From NCBI GenBank assembly GCA_019359075.1, contig JAHHIB010000030.1:1-64000 (forward strand): a stretch of 64,000 nt of DNA, in the 5' to 3' direction. The notes below the pieces were generated by a model. The model was given only the letters and a program-made list of their open reading frames with translations. It was not told where the DNA came from and searched no databases. Shown here one piece after another: positions 57,301 to 64,000 of this stretch. This DNA comes from Kalymmatonema hyalinum WJT4-NPBG1. GTDB lineage: Bacteria; Cyanobacteriota; Cyanobacteriia; Cyanobacteriales; Nostocaceae. Numbering within the stretch: the first letter of the stretch is position 1; the number at the start of each line of letters is the position of its first letter. The translations under genes and the position numbers were made by a program.

Positions 57301-57519
57301 CGAGGCTTACAGCGACAGTATCTAGACTTATTAACTCGGATGGTTTTGCGAAAAGAACGTGTTCCAGAAGATGCTCGCACATTAGCTTGGTATAAACTCA
57401 GACAACTTAACGAGAAACTGGATGGAGTGAGTTCAAACGACGAGTACACCAAAGCACATTTGCTAGAAACACGCGATCGCATTAACAAAGTCTTGAACGC
57501 CCAAGTGCAGGCGAATTAG
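54337..57519 (+). CDS. Zinc-dependent metalloprotease (DUF5117-type), exported, with repeat-derived insert
   Basis: The 1060-residue product has a signal peptide (about residues 1-26). The metzincin-like zinc motif 'IIAHEVGHTLGLRHNFRGS' (HExxHxxGxxH, about residues 665-680) is followed by a Met-turn-like 'SVMDYIPPNI'. The upstream block 'LFTLYRDKEKNKIYLEIKPEQL ... DFLFYFQRM' fits the DUF5117/DUF5118 arrangement of these large secreted proteases. Residues about 33-125 are translated from STRR and iterated-palindrome DNA (54432-54710) and are low-complexity and probably disordered. The catalytic region is intact. A hairpin follows the stop codon. Confidence 0.85.
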   Translation: MRRFTSCVIVLHCLFLGIPASSGTQAGKTVDTGIRRQGDKKTWGQADKEKIFPRLTSLSPSSPRQSPQRGEPPHGEPALQEGNPPQATGVSAKRRLRQRVASPQEIPRRGAGSSSPDRPISFASWKSSQSGTLNATNFQKLGLPREQVWVIDGKQQAQRQSFMWVVKDTKKAEQQPFLQVQNSLDKPAKPDEKTDVTPKPAKKEELEPFDKVVKDTETLQGLFTLYRDKEKNKIYLEIKPEQLNKNYLATATLESGIGEAGIYSGMPLQDFLFYFQRMSNKVQFVVKNVNFRTREGDPQQRSLARSFSDSVLYSVTIKSIHPERKTILIDLGDVLLTDLAGLSFSLGVAPAADKSYFGTAKAFPQNMEIESVLNFTNTRVNIEKLRFGALPDPRGFTLRVHYSLSELPQNNYRSRLADERVGYFITAYQDLSNDERKEPFVRYINRWHLEKQNPSAALSPPKKPIVFWIDNAVPLEYRDAIKEGVLMWNKAFEKAGFKDAIQVRQMPDDATWDPADIRYNTIRWINTVDGYFALGPSRVNPLTGEILDADILVDGSFIRALKNEYPKVVQLNQTQNQTPLSALMENSLLCANKLEAKNSDSTQSLEMEGLTNNLSKLAGQYDLCYGMEAANQFAYGSLAMKLLRDVPPSNEQMKEYIHQYLRLIIAHEVGHTLGLRHNFRGSTLLSPEQMNNRDITRTKGLITSVMDYIPPNIAPRGTKQGDYFPKMIGPYDEWAIQYGYTPIPAATTTTEKPFLDKLANQSDKPELSYSTDEDVFDLDPTANAWDNSSNVLLYSHWQLDNARVMWQRLNQDDLLSGKSFSDVKEQFGTVFSNYFQNIYYITKYVGGQSFYRVQPGDSQGQLPFQPVPVEKQRQALDIIQKYVFAEDALSFPPELLNKLAPSRWRHWGSSPRTGRLDFPIHDWVLFMQSSVLSDLLSSDRLSRLKDIELKTQPNQSLSLPELYDTLQDSVWTEVVKPNGKPLVISSLRRGLQRQYLDLLTRMVLRKERVPEDARTLAWYKLRQLNEKLDGVSSNDEYTKAHLLETRDRINKVLNAQVQAN
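54432..54710. repeat. In-frame repeat block inside the metalloprotease gene
   Basis: GACAAGGAGACAA-type tandem units (about 54445-54480) and CATCCCCATCTCC-like units surround a dense set of GC-rich palindromes (54523-54672). These include CAACGGGGGGAACCCCCGC, CTGGCGTAAGCGC and TCTCCGCAGGAGATACCCC. The last two also occur in the repeat that splits the acetyltransferase at 63625-63712. The block keeps the reading frame open. Confidence 0.75.
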
Positions 57520-57530
57520 GAGAGCTTACT

Positions 57531-57551
57531 CCTCTCCCAAGTTGGGAGAGG
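57531..57551 (+). terminator. Hairpin after the metalloprotease gene
   Basis: CCTCTCCCA pairs with TGGGAGAGG around AGT, 11 bases after the stop codon. There is no T-run, so it is a probable but not certain terminator; the sequence is also a common cyanobacterial palindrome. Confidence 0.45.
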
Positions 57552-57581
57552 GATGCCATCAGGCAAAATAAAGTAAAAGCG

Positions 57582-58316
57582 TTAATTGCTCAACGCCCGT
57601 AAGAAACGTTGCAAACCCTTAAACAGATTCGGCTTTTTCGCACTTGAGCCACCTGCTGTAGCTGAGGGAGACTGTGCCTTAGCTATGATTAAATCGAGAT
57701 CGTCACCAGATGGCTTTTGCGGTAATTCGGCAATCTTTTGATAGTTGCCGCTCTTTTCCAACCAAACTTCCCACATTCTCGGGTAAAAGCGAAATACAGC
57801 AGTTTCGTCATCTACAGGGCGGAGATAATAGCAAGATTCAATTGTATTGACGAAGCGCTCACGTAATTGCCGCGCTGCATAACCAATGCCCACTGCCCCC
57901 AAATCTTCCAAACGAGGGTTTAATATTACGATGGGGCGATCGCCTACTAATTGAGCCATCTTTTCCACCTCTGCAACTTCCACCGCTGTGGGGGCAACCA
58001 GAAAGAAAATTTCATCCTCTGGTTCAATTTTGCGCTCAAGAGGTAATTTTCCTGTACCAATATCAAGAATCTTAAACGGCACATCTGCCCAATCGCGTAT
58101 CGCAAGCGCAGCACCACCAGCATCTGGGAAGAAAACCTTTAGTCGGGAACCGTATTCTTCAAAAACTGGCAAAAATTGCTCTGCCACAAGCATGGGTTTG
58201 AGTTCTGGAATCAGAATCTCAATTTGTAACCGTTTATACCCTTCTGCGAGTGCCGCTTTAGTTGCTTCACGGGCTTGGGCAATTGCATCTTCTAGAGTGT
58301 TTGGAAGTTCAGTCAT
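57582..58316 (-). CDS. DUF1995 family protein
   Basis: The 244-residue product matches the DUF1995 family shared by cyanobacteria and plastids (which includes plant LPA3-like photosystem II assembly factors): 'TLEDAIAQAREATKAALAEGYKRLQIEILIPELK' across two helices/strands, 'VKVFFPDAGGA'-like 'LKVFFPDAGGAALAIRDW', 'IFFLVAPTAVEVAEVEKM' and 'VILNPRLEDLGAVGIGYAARQLR'. The C-terminus is short and basic. It is soluble with no signal peptide. A role in photosystem biogenesis is possible by homology but is not shown here. It is convergent with the metalloprotease gene. Confidence 0.85.
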   Translation of the reverse strand: MTELPNTLEDAIAQAREATKAALAEGYKRLQIEILIPELKPMLVAEQFLPVFEEYGSRLKVFFPDAGGAALAIRDWADVPFKILDIGTGKLPLERKIEPEDEIFFLVAPTAVEVAEVEKMAQLVGDRPIVILNPRLEDLGAVGIGYAARQLRERFVNTIESCYYLRPVDDETAVFRFYPRMWEVWLEKSGNYQKIAELPQKPSGDDLDLIIAKAQSPSATAGGSSAKKPNLFKGLQRFLRALSN

Positions 58317-58433
58317 ACTAAATAATTTTGGAATTGAGATTTTAACCGCACCCTCGACGCAGATAAACGCAGATAAACTCAGATAATTGTTTGTTATGTC
58401 CGTGTGTATCCGCTATGGGCTGCAGTTGCAATT

Positions 58434-58690
58434 TTAGATTGTGAAGTACCCACCACCAAATCGGAGTACCTCTAACTGGTGGGGGCTTCCAGTTTCATTC
58501 GTCGTTGCCACGTTGGGTACTTCCCGGAAGAAGTTCGTCACTGAAGACGATGATGGTCTTACACGGCGTCCGGAGGTTTGGGACTCGCCCCTGACTCCCG
58601 TACATATCGCTATGTACCCTGGCAGCAACCCGCCTCCCGCAGGTCGTTGAATTGTTTTGTGCCGCTTGGTTTTCGCGGACTACGGCTTTA
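58434..58690 (-). mobile_element. Relic of the 3' end of a TnpB-type element
   Basis: Read leftward, the sequence contains a short open frame with '...NETGSPHQ' and ends GGTGGTGGGTACTTCAC at 58440. This strongly resembles the outer end (GGGTAGTTCAT) of the intact element at 50484, and TnpB C-terminal tails often look like this. No nuclease core remains. It is probably the omega-RNA/right-end part of a decayed element. The call is based on resemblance of the end sequence and composition. Confidence 0.4.
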
Positions 58691-58752
58691 GTTACACCTA
58701 ATACAGTCGGGGACTTACGCCGAAATTGTTAAAACTCAGGGGTAGGGTACAA

Positions 58753-58802
58753 AGTTATCAGTTACCAGTTATAACTGTTGACTGTTTTAACTAACGACTA
58801 AC
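58753..58802. repeat. Heptameric STRR (AGTTATC/AGTTACC units)
   Basis: A run of AGTTATCAGTTACCAGTTAT-type units continues with ACTGTTGACTG and CTAACGACTAAC, overlapping the stop end of the cysteine desulfurase gene. It is the same family as the run at 8909-8944. Confidence 0.6.
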
Positions 58803-59960
58803 AACCAATTCTACAGGTGATAGTCGGTGCAAAATCTGCCTGAACACCATTGCAACCCAATCCACATCAGCTTCTGTTGTGTCACGCCCCAGTGTCATAC
58901 GAATAGCGCCCAAAGCAGCGTTTTCTGGGTAGCCCATTGCTAACAATACGGGACTAGGGCTGAGTTTACCACTATGACAGGCAGCACCAGCACTGATGCC
59001 AATGCCTGCTAGATTCATCTGTCGCACCAGAGTTTTGCCGCTGAGTTTTTCTCCATCAGCATATTCTAAGCAAAAACTTACGTGGTGAGGTAGGCGGTGG
59101 GTGTAGTCGCCTGTGGGGATCAAACCAGGAATATCTCTTAACTGGGCAAACAGGCGATCGCGTAACTTCATCAGCCGGGTTGTTTCTGTCGGCATTTCTT
59201 GAACTGCCAATTCTGCTGCTACACCAAACCCAGCGAGTATGGGTACTGCTTGTGTCCCAGAACGCAGTCGCCTTTCTTGTCCCCCACCATTCAGCAAGGG
59301 AAGCAACTCGACACCAGGACGCACATACAACGCCCCAGCACCTTGTGGTCCATAAATTTTGTGACTGGACATACTCAACAAATCTACGTTCAGGCTTTTC
59401 ACATTTACAGGCAAGCGTCCTGCCACTTGTACAGCATCTGTATGGAACAAAACACCTGCACTGCGGGCTATATTTCCCAGTTCCTCAATTGGTTGTAATG
59501 TCCCAACTTCACTTTGACCGTAAATGACCGACACCAACACAGTATTATCTTGTAACGCCGCCTTTAAATCTAGAGGATTGACTCTTCCTTTAGAATCCAC
59601 TCCTAAGCGAGTGACTTGCCAACCCCACAACTCTAACAACCTTGCTGGTTCGGCAACAGCAGAATGCTCAACGTTAGAAATAATTATGTGTTGGGGCTTG
59701 GCATACAAATGGGCAACTCCCATAATTGCCAAATTGTTTGCTTCAGTGCCACCAGAAGTAAAGATAATAGATTCAGGATCAGGTGCGTTAATTAAAGGAG
59801 CAACCTGCATTCTTGCTTGTTCCACAACCGTTGCTGCCCGTTGTCCCCACTCATGCAAGCTGGAGGGGTTGCCCCACTGTTGTGTGAGAACTGCTTGCAT
59901 TGCGGCTATTGCTTCTGGGCGAGTGGGAGTAGTTGCGCTGTAATCTAGATAAATTTGCAT
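58791..59960 (-). CDS. Cysteine desulfurase (NifS/IscS family)
   Basis: The 389-residue product is a pyridoxal-phosphate enzyme that takes sulfur from cysteine for iron-sulfur clusters and tRNA thiolation. The PLP-binding Lys201 lies in 'SMSSHKIYGPQGAGALYV', and 'FHTDAVQVAG' supplies the cofactor-binding Asp and Gln. The sulfur-carrying Cys328 is in 'GISAGAACHSGKLSPSPVLLAMG', in two blocks. It begins MQIYLDYSATTPTRPEA. It stands alone, without iscU, nifU or suf genes, so I do not assign a specific paralogue name. Confidence 0.93.
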   Translation of the reverse strand: MQIYLDYSATTPTRPEAIAAMQAVLTQQWGNPSSLHEWGQRAATVVEQARMQVAPLINAPDPESIIFTSGGTEANNLAIMGVAHLYAKPQHIIISNVEHSAVAEPARLLELWGWQVTRLGVDSKGRVNPLDLKAALQDNTVLVSVIYGQSEVGTLQPIEELGNIARSAGVLFHTDAVQVAGRLPVNVKSLNVDLLSMSSHKIYGPQGAGALYVRPGVELLPLLNGGGQERRLRSGTQAVPILAGFGVAAELAVQEMPTETTRLMKLRDRLFAQLRDIPGLIPTGDYTHRLPHHVSFCLEYADGEKLSGKTLVRQMNLAGIGISAGAACHSGKLSPSPVLLAMGYPENAALGAIRMTLGRDTTEADVDWVAMVFRQILHRLSPVELVVSR

Positions 59961-60366
59961 AACCTATTAGGTGAGAACACGCTGGGCAACAGCTTATTTC
60001 TATTTTCAGACTATATAGTTAATCTGCCAAATTCTTACAACTTTGTGGATACCTATCTCTATATATATCTATATATATAGTTGGATATTTTGCCCTGATT
60101 GTACAGCTATACAAAAACACTTAGTTAGTTTTAGCGCTTTGTATCTTTACGTGAGGTTATTCACCGTCCAAATCACGGTGAATACATTACCTGTTGAAAG
60201 TAACAATTTGGATGTAGTGCGATTACTGAAAGAAATTGCAAGCCAAGAAAATCAACTTCCGTAATACCCGTATTGTTATAACATCTTTTTAAAAGAATAC
60301 TGAGAAAAGATATAACTTAGTTTTCCAACTGAGTAAAATTTATGCGCTATACTTCCTAATTCTTTA
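59961..60366. other. Gene-free divergent region with AT microsatellite
   Basis: About 405 bases between divergent genes, with an alternating TA-rich run (about 60056-60080, TCTATATATATCTATATATA). A 73-codon rightward frame (60043-60264) is compositionally poor and not called. It should contain the promoters of the desulfurase and the phospholipase-D-like gene. Confidence 0.4.
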
Positions 60367-61812
60367 ATGAAATTACTCTTAAATTTTATTACTTCTGAGC
60401 AACAAAATTTTAAATTTTTTAGAAGAACAATCTTCATATTGCTGCTTTTAAGCAGTGGTGTTGTTCTCGTTAACATTCTTAAACCTTCACCAAAAGTCAA
60501 GCTTGTCCAACCTTTACCTCAAGACCCTGCGATTCAAGTCTATTTTAACCAAAATCCGGCGTCTTCCTACGAAGACCCATACCGACACATTAAGCGCAAA
60601 GGAGACAACTTAGAACAGCAAATTATTGATGCTATTAACCAAGCAAACTCAACTGTGGATTTAGCAGTCATGGAGTTTAGGCTTCCCAAAGTTGCTGAAG
60701 CACTCACCGTTGCTTACAAGCGGGGGGTGAAAGTGAGGGTAATAATAGATAGTAAGTACAACAAAACTTTAGCAGAATATAAACAAGAAGAAATTGCACG
60801 GATGAATCGGCATGATAAAAGAGCATATGAAGAATTAAAGCGATATCCTGCTGATGCTTTAGCTATGTTACGTTCAAATGGAATTGAGATAAAAGATGAC
60901 ACATCTGGCGGTGCAACTAAAGGTAGTGGACTCATGCACCATAAATTTGTCGTCATAGATGGCAAGACAAATATCATATCTAGCGGCAACTTGACGACAT
61001 CTGATATGCATGGAGATTTTGGAAATTTTGAAAGTCGTGGCAATCCTAACAACATGATTGTTGTTCCCGATAATCCCCAACTTGGCAAAAGTTTGACTAA
61101 TGAATTTAACTCTATGTGGCAGGGGTTATTTAAATCTCATAAGCCAAAAAGATATCCCGTAACGATTCCAGTTGGCGCAGGAACTATCACTCTCAACTTC
61201 TCGCCAGCCAGCACAAAAGACGACATCGCAACAACCAGTAACGGCATCATTGCCTCTTATGTGCAGCAAGCTAAAAAGAGCGTGCATATTGCGGTATTTG
61301 TTTATTCAGACCAAAAGATTAGCGACACTCTTGGTAGTGTACATGATCAAGGAGTTGAAGATATCAAAGTGCTGATAGACCCAGATTTTTTCAGACAACC
61401 TTACTCAAAAGCATACGATGCTATGGGTGTTTGTCCTCGTCCAGGCAAGAAAAATAGCTTAATTAAAGTTAAACCTTGGAAGCGTCCAATAACTACTGTT
61501 GGTTTTCCCACAAGTCCAATAGGCGATCGCGGCGTTCATAGTAAAATGGCTATCTTGGATAAAATGTTAATTATCACTGGTAGTCACAACTGGTCTAATT
61601 CAGGAAATTACTTGAATGATGAGACTTTGATGTTTATACAAAATCCTACCGTCGCCGCACATTATGAGCAAGAATTTAGTCGGCTTTATGCAACAGCAAA
61701 GTTGGGGTTGAAAACTCTCCCATCGGCTCAAAAGTGCGAATTACTCGACTTAAAAAACGCAGAACAGAACTCTCAATCAGTAAACATCGATACATCTCAT
61801 CCAGAAGAATAA
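60367..61812 (+). CDS. Phospholipase D-like protein, membrane-anchored or exported
   Basis: The 481-residue product has an N-terminal hydrophobic anchor (about residues 19-38, 'RRTIFILLLLSSGVVLVNIL') and two HKD catalytic motifs. The first is 'MHHKFVVIDGKTNIISSGN' (about residue 197). The second is 'VHSKMAILDKMLIITGSHNW' (about residue 392). Each is followed by the usual SxN. It is a two-motif phospholipase D superfamily hydrolase, which may act on phospholipids, nucleic acid or other phosphodiesters. The N-terminal anchor suggests action outside the cytoplasm, where a nuclease of the Nuc type or a lipase are both possible. Confidence 0.87.
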   Translation: MKLLLNFITSEQQNFKFFRRTIFILLLLSSGVVLVNILKPSPKVKLVQPLPQDPAIQVYFNQNPASSYEDPYRHIKRKGDNLEQQIIDAINQANSTVDLAVMEFRLPKVAEALTVAYKRGVKVRVIIDSKYNKTLAEYKQEEIARMNRHDKRAYEELKRYPADALAMLRSNGIEIKDDTSGGATKGSGLMHHKFVVIDGKTNIISSGNLTTSDMHGDFGNFESRGNPNNMIVVPDNPQLGKSLTNEFNSMWQGLFKSHKPKRYPVTIPVGAGTITLNFSPASTKDDIATTSNGIIASYVQQAKKSVHIAVFVYSDQKISDTLGSVHDQGVEDIKVLIDPDFFRQPYSKAYDAMGVCPRPGKKNSLIKVKPWKRPITTVGFPTSPIGDRGVHSKMAILDKMLIITGSHNWSNSGNYLNDETLMFIQNPTVAAHYEQEFSRLYATAKLGLKTLPSAQKCELLDLKNAEQNSQSVNIDTSHPEE

Positions 61813-62118
61813 ACCTCTTGTAAAAGTGAATTGGAATGAAAATTAAACCACAACGGTAGAAATAAGAGTTTCAGAGAGTTCTTGCGTAAGTCCTAATGAT
61901 GAAAGTCGTTTATGTCCCAATACGGTTCAGTTAAAGATTTTCGTGAGATTGGGTGATGTGTAGAGACGCGCTGTTTGAAGCGTCTTTACATTGCTTAAGC
62001 TATTGCAAGACTGAGATGGAATGAAGTTGAGGCGGTTAATTCAATGTAGTCAAACTTGAATGATAAAGTGATTTTGTAGTGTTTAATCACGATTCATAAT
62101 TTCTGGGTTGCACCTAAA
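61813..62118. other. Gene-free stretch with a solo MITE-like end and dispersed repeat
   Basis: It contains TTGCGTAAGTCCT (61882-61894), matching the outer end of the MITE at 11784-12000, but no partner end nearby, and copy B of the dispersed repeat (61927-61994). Confidence 0.5.
61927..61994. repeat. Dispersed repeat, copy B (partner at 51843-51910)
   Basis: CAGTTAAAGATTTTCGTGAG, GGTGATGTGTAGAGACGC and GCGTCTTTACATTGC align block by block with copy A. TGTAGAGACGC and GCGTCTTTACA are near-complementary arms, so it can form a hairpin. Confidence 0.6.
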
Positions 62119-62775
62119 TTGTTCAAAAATTCTGATTCTCGACACCGACTGATTATTTCTGTCGGGTTTGCTGCATTAGTTTCAGTACTATTGCCGTCTT
62201 GGCTGCATTTCCCCTTGCGCATTCTCTGTGCTTGGAACTCAGGCGCTGAGTGTTTCCTAGGCTTGACTTGGTGGATAATGGTCAGGGCGACTCCAGAAAA
62301 AATGCGCCGTTTTGCGCGACTCGAATATCAAGGGCGTGTAGCTATCTTTACCTTCATTGTTGCCGCTGCTTGTGCCAGCGTGTTGGCAATAGGGTTCCTA
62401 CTCAGTGATAATAAAAAAAATCTATCAACAATTCTCCTCAGCCTACACGTCATGCTTGCTGTCATGACGATTGTCAGTTCTTGGTTACTAGTACATACTA
62501 TATTCGCCCTGCTATACGCACACACTTATTATCAACTAAGTAATGGTAATACAGAGCAAATAGCTGCTGGTCTAGATTTTCCTAATGACGAAGAACCAGA
62601 TTATTGGGACTTTTTATATTTCTCTTTTATCATTGGCATGACGAGCCAAGTTTCAGACGTGCAGACAATATCACGTTCTATGAGGCGTTTGGCTCTACTA
62701 CATGGAATATTATCCTTCTTTTTCAATACCTCAATTTTGGCTATGAGCATCAATATTATTGCCGCACTGATTTGA
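62119..62775 (+). CDS. DUF1345 family membrane protein
   Basis: The 218-residue product starts at a TTG at 62119. Five or so membrane helices and the DUF1345 features are visible: 'AWNSGAECFLGLTWWIMV', the acidic-aromatic block 'DFPNDEEPDYWDFLYFSFIIGMTSQVSDV' (in two parts) and 'RSMRRLALLHGILSFFFNTSILAMSINII'. The family is widespread and uncharacterised. The TTG start has no strong ribosome site, so the true start is uncertain by a few codons. It is followed by chaB in the same direction, 150 bases away. Confidence 0.85.
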   Translation: MFKNSDSRHRLIISVGFAALVSVLLPSWLHFPLRILCAWNSGAECFLGLTWWIMVRATPEKMRRFARLEYQGRVAIFTFIVAAACASVLAIGFLLSDNKKNLSTILLSLHVMLAVMTIVSSWLLVHTIFALLYAHTYYQLSNGNTEQIAAGLDFPNDEEPDYWDFLYFSFIIGMTSQVSDVQTISRSMRRLALLHGILSFFFNTSILAMSINIIAALI

Positions 62776-62928
62776 AAGAAGATTTTTGCTAAAGCGTGCT
62801 ATTATTTGGCTCTCCTGTTTGAGTCTCTGCCAAAGGTATGGTAATTTTTTATCTCTGCTTACAGAAAGAGGAAAACCTGCCTTGAACTTCTTAATATGAA
62901 TCCAAGTTTAAATAACCGGAGTGGGTTT

Positions 62929-63165
62929 ATGAAGATAGATGAATTAGGTCAAGATGTAAAAGAACAACTACCTCAAGAAGCCCAGCAGATTTTCGTTGCG
63001 GCATTCAATGCTGCCCATAGCGATGGATTGAGTGAAGAGGGTGCTCGTCAAGTTGCTTGGAACAGCGTCAAGAACCAGTACAAGCAAGGTGATGATGGCA
63101 AATGGCACATCAAGGCAGACGAAACTGCCAATCCTAATAAAGCTATAACCATGGGCGGTTATTAA
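62929..63165 (+). CDS. chaB: ChaB family protein
   Basis: The product is 78 residues from the ATG at 62929, which has GGAGTGGG ahead; an ATG at 62896 would add 11 residues. The ChaB domain is clear: 'LGQDVKEQLPQEAQQIFVAAFN' in a first helix and 'GARQVAWNSVKNQYKQGDDGKWH' in the second. ChaB was named as a regulator of the ChaA cation antiporter in enteric bacteria, but its real function is unresolved, and no chaA is seen here. The C-terminal 15 residues are family-variable. A good terminator follows. Confidence 0.9.
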   Translation: MKIDELGQDVKEQLPQEAQQIFVAAFNAAHSDGLSEEGARQVAWNSVKNQYKQGDDGKWHIKADETANPNKAITMGGY

Positions 63166-63189
63166 TTCGTTTTTAACTAAATATGAAAT

Positions 63190-63224
63190 AAAAGGCGTTT
63201 TGTCGTTTGTACAAACCGCCTTTT
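63190..63224 (+). terminator. Rho-independent terminator after chaB
   Basis: AAAAGGCG (63190-63197) pairs with CGCCTTTT (63217-63224), the right arm itself forming the T-run. It lies 25 bases after the chaB stop. Confidence 0.75.
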
Positions 63225-63317
63225 ACTCATTTGCAATTTTTCATGCATATTTCTTACAATATATAGTGATTGTGGTCACAAAGAAGTTGATTTCATCAAA
63301 GAAAGCTGCTATTTTAT

Positions 63318-63821
63318 ATGTTGCTTGAAAAAGACGAAATCTCTATTCGTCTTACGCAAGATGATACAGTATTACTCGTTAAATGACTTACCTGAAACCG
63401 ACAAGCAGATGTATTGTCTGGAAAAAACAGATGATGTCTATGCGATGGACTTATTTATAGGCGAAACCCAATATTGGAATCAGGGAATTGGCACAAAACT
63501 GATTTCAGTGCTTGTCAACTATCTTTTTGAAGAATTGGAAGCTGTGAAAGTTGTCATACCACAGGTGTGGAACACTCGCGCTATCCGCTGTTACGAAAAA
63601 TGTGGTTTTGTGAGTCCAGTGCTGTTGGCGCAGCCTGCCCGCAGGGCTTAGACGGGTTTCCCGTCGCAGCGCCCCTGGCGTAAGCGCGAAGGCGCTCTCC
63701 GGAGGAGATACCCGTAAGAGTCAAAGTCAAGCTCTTGCGCGAACATGAACTGCAAGAGGGAAAGTACTGGGATTGCTGGTTAATGGCAATTGAACGAAAG
63801 AAATCAGTACACTTATATTAA
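63318..63821 (+). pseudogene. GNAT acetyltransferase (AAC(6')-like), broken by deletion and repeat insertion
   Basis: Three pieces of one aminoglycoside-6'-acetyltransferase-like gene are present. The first is the N-terminus MLLEKDEISIRLTQDD (from ATG 63318). After a frame change comes the core 'MIQYYSLNDLP ... GIGTKLISVLVNYLF ... VWNTRAIRCYEKCGF' (63361-63624), with the acetyl-CoA loop QGIGT. Beyond a GC-rich repeat (63625-63712) carrying an in-frame stop comes the C-terminus 'KLLREHELQEGKYWDCWLMAIE', ending at 63821. About 60 codons between the first two pieces are missing. Not functional. Confidence 0.75.
63625..63712. repeat. GC-rich iterated palindrome inserted in the acetyltransferase gene
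   Basis: It contains CTGCCCGCAGGGC, CGGGTTTCCCG, CTGGCGTAAGCGC and CTCCGGAGGAGATACCC. The last two elements are shared with the block inside the metalloprotease gene (54523-54672). It splits an otherwise continuous reading frame. Confidence 0.7.
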
Positions 63822-63855
63822 GTTACCCTGCTGGGAGCGACGTTCCCATAGACCG

Positions 63856-64000
63856 ATGAGTGAACAACCTGCTAGAATTTGTATCCTTGGTGGAGGCTTT
63901 GGTGGTCTCTACACTGCCCTACGCTTGAGCCAGCTTCCTTGGGAACCTTTGCAAAAACCCGAAATGGTTCTGGTGGATCACAGCGATCGCTTTCTCTTCT
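63856..64000 (+). CDS. Type II NADH dehydrogenase-like flavoprotein, N-terminal part (runs off window)
   Basis: The first 48 codons, from the ATG at 63856, encode MSEQPARICILGGGFGGLY and then 'TALRLSQL ... MVLVDHSDRFLF'. The GGGFGGL dinucleotide-binding loop and the acidic end of the second strand are typical of the FAD domain of type II NADH dehydrogenases and related pyridine-nucleotide-disulfide oxidoreductases. It would oxidise NAD(P)H without proton pumping. The rest lies outside the window. Confidence 0.8.
   Translation, partial: MSEQPARICILGGGFGGLYTALRLSQLPWEPLQKPEMVLVDHSDRFLF

Noticed and set aside
60043-60264. 73-codon rightward frame before the phospholipase-D-like gene
   Set aside because: Its first part is a TA microsatellite and it lacks a ribosome site; the final 25 residues look gene-like but are too short to support.

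Overview
The window is chromosomal DNA from a filamentous, probably heterocyst-forming cyanobacterium (order Nostocales; Scytonema/Tolypothrix/Brasilonema-like is a guess). The evidence is the many GCGATCGC (HIP1) sites, heptameric short tandem repeats (STRRs) and GC-rich iterated palindromes between genes, a cyanobacterial-type dnaA, a Ftn2/ARC6-type division protein, an exosortase-type surface protein, and cyanobacterial DUF families (DUF4912, DUF1995, DUF2358, DUF5132, DUF6152).

Layout. 1-5.2 kb: the tip of an IS630-type transposase beside a truncated surface protein, dhaK-dhaL dihydroxyacetone kinase subunits, a short-chain dehydrogenase, a possible solitary Tn7-like transposon end and an NTF2-like protein. 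5.3-11.1 kb: a leftward cluster of three HMA2-domain proteins, a P1B-type ATPase that also begins with an HMA2 domain and lacks the usual CPx motif, and a DUF5132 protein. This is the best candidate for an undescribed metal-handling or compartment system. 11.2-16.4 kb: peptide deformylase, a 217-bp MITE with a 7-bp target duplication, an HtrA protease, then dnaA, a DnaA-box cluster (candidate oriC) and dnaN. 16.5-26.6 kb: an ArsA/Get3-like ATPase, DUF2358, fragments of an acyltransferase and of an Rpn-type protein, a phosphodiester glycosidase, DUF4912, an AEC transporter with an unresolved start, and Ftn2. 27.3-33.9 kb: pdhA, an aldose epimerase, tRNA-Lys(UUU), class II aldolase, a deacetylase-glycosidase fusion and a nitrilase-family hydrolase.

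34-38.3 kb: a two-copy CRISPR-like direct repeat and then a 45-repeat CRISPR array with no cas gene anywhere in the window. 38.3-46 kb: an exostosin-like glycosyltransferase, a PDZ-less HtrA, a leftward DUF6152-DUF6152-DUF6644-M28 peptidase gene set, and a two-component system. 45.6-54 kb: unknown membrane proteins including a 966-residue hydrolase-like one, MarC truncated by a TnpB element, and a pentapeptide-repeat protein. 54.3-64 kb: a large metalloprotease whose N-terminal part is built from repeat DNA, DUF1995, a relic of a TnpB element end, cysteine desulfurase, a phospholipase-D-like protein, DUF1345, ChaB, a broken acetyltransferase split by a repeat, and the start of a type II NADH dehydrogenase.

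Housekeeping functions (replication start, central carbon metabolism, division, protein maturation) are interleaved with a heavy load of small mobile and repeated DNA, several of which have visibly cut, extended or ended genes. All assignments come from reading motifs by eye; no database search was possible.
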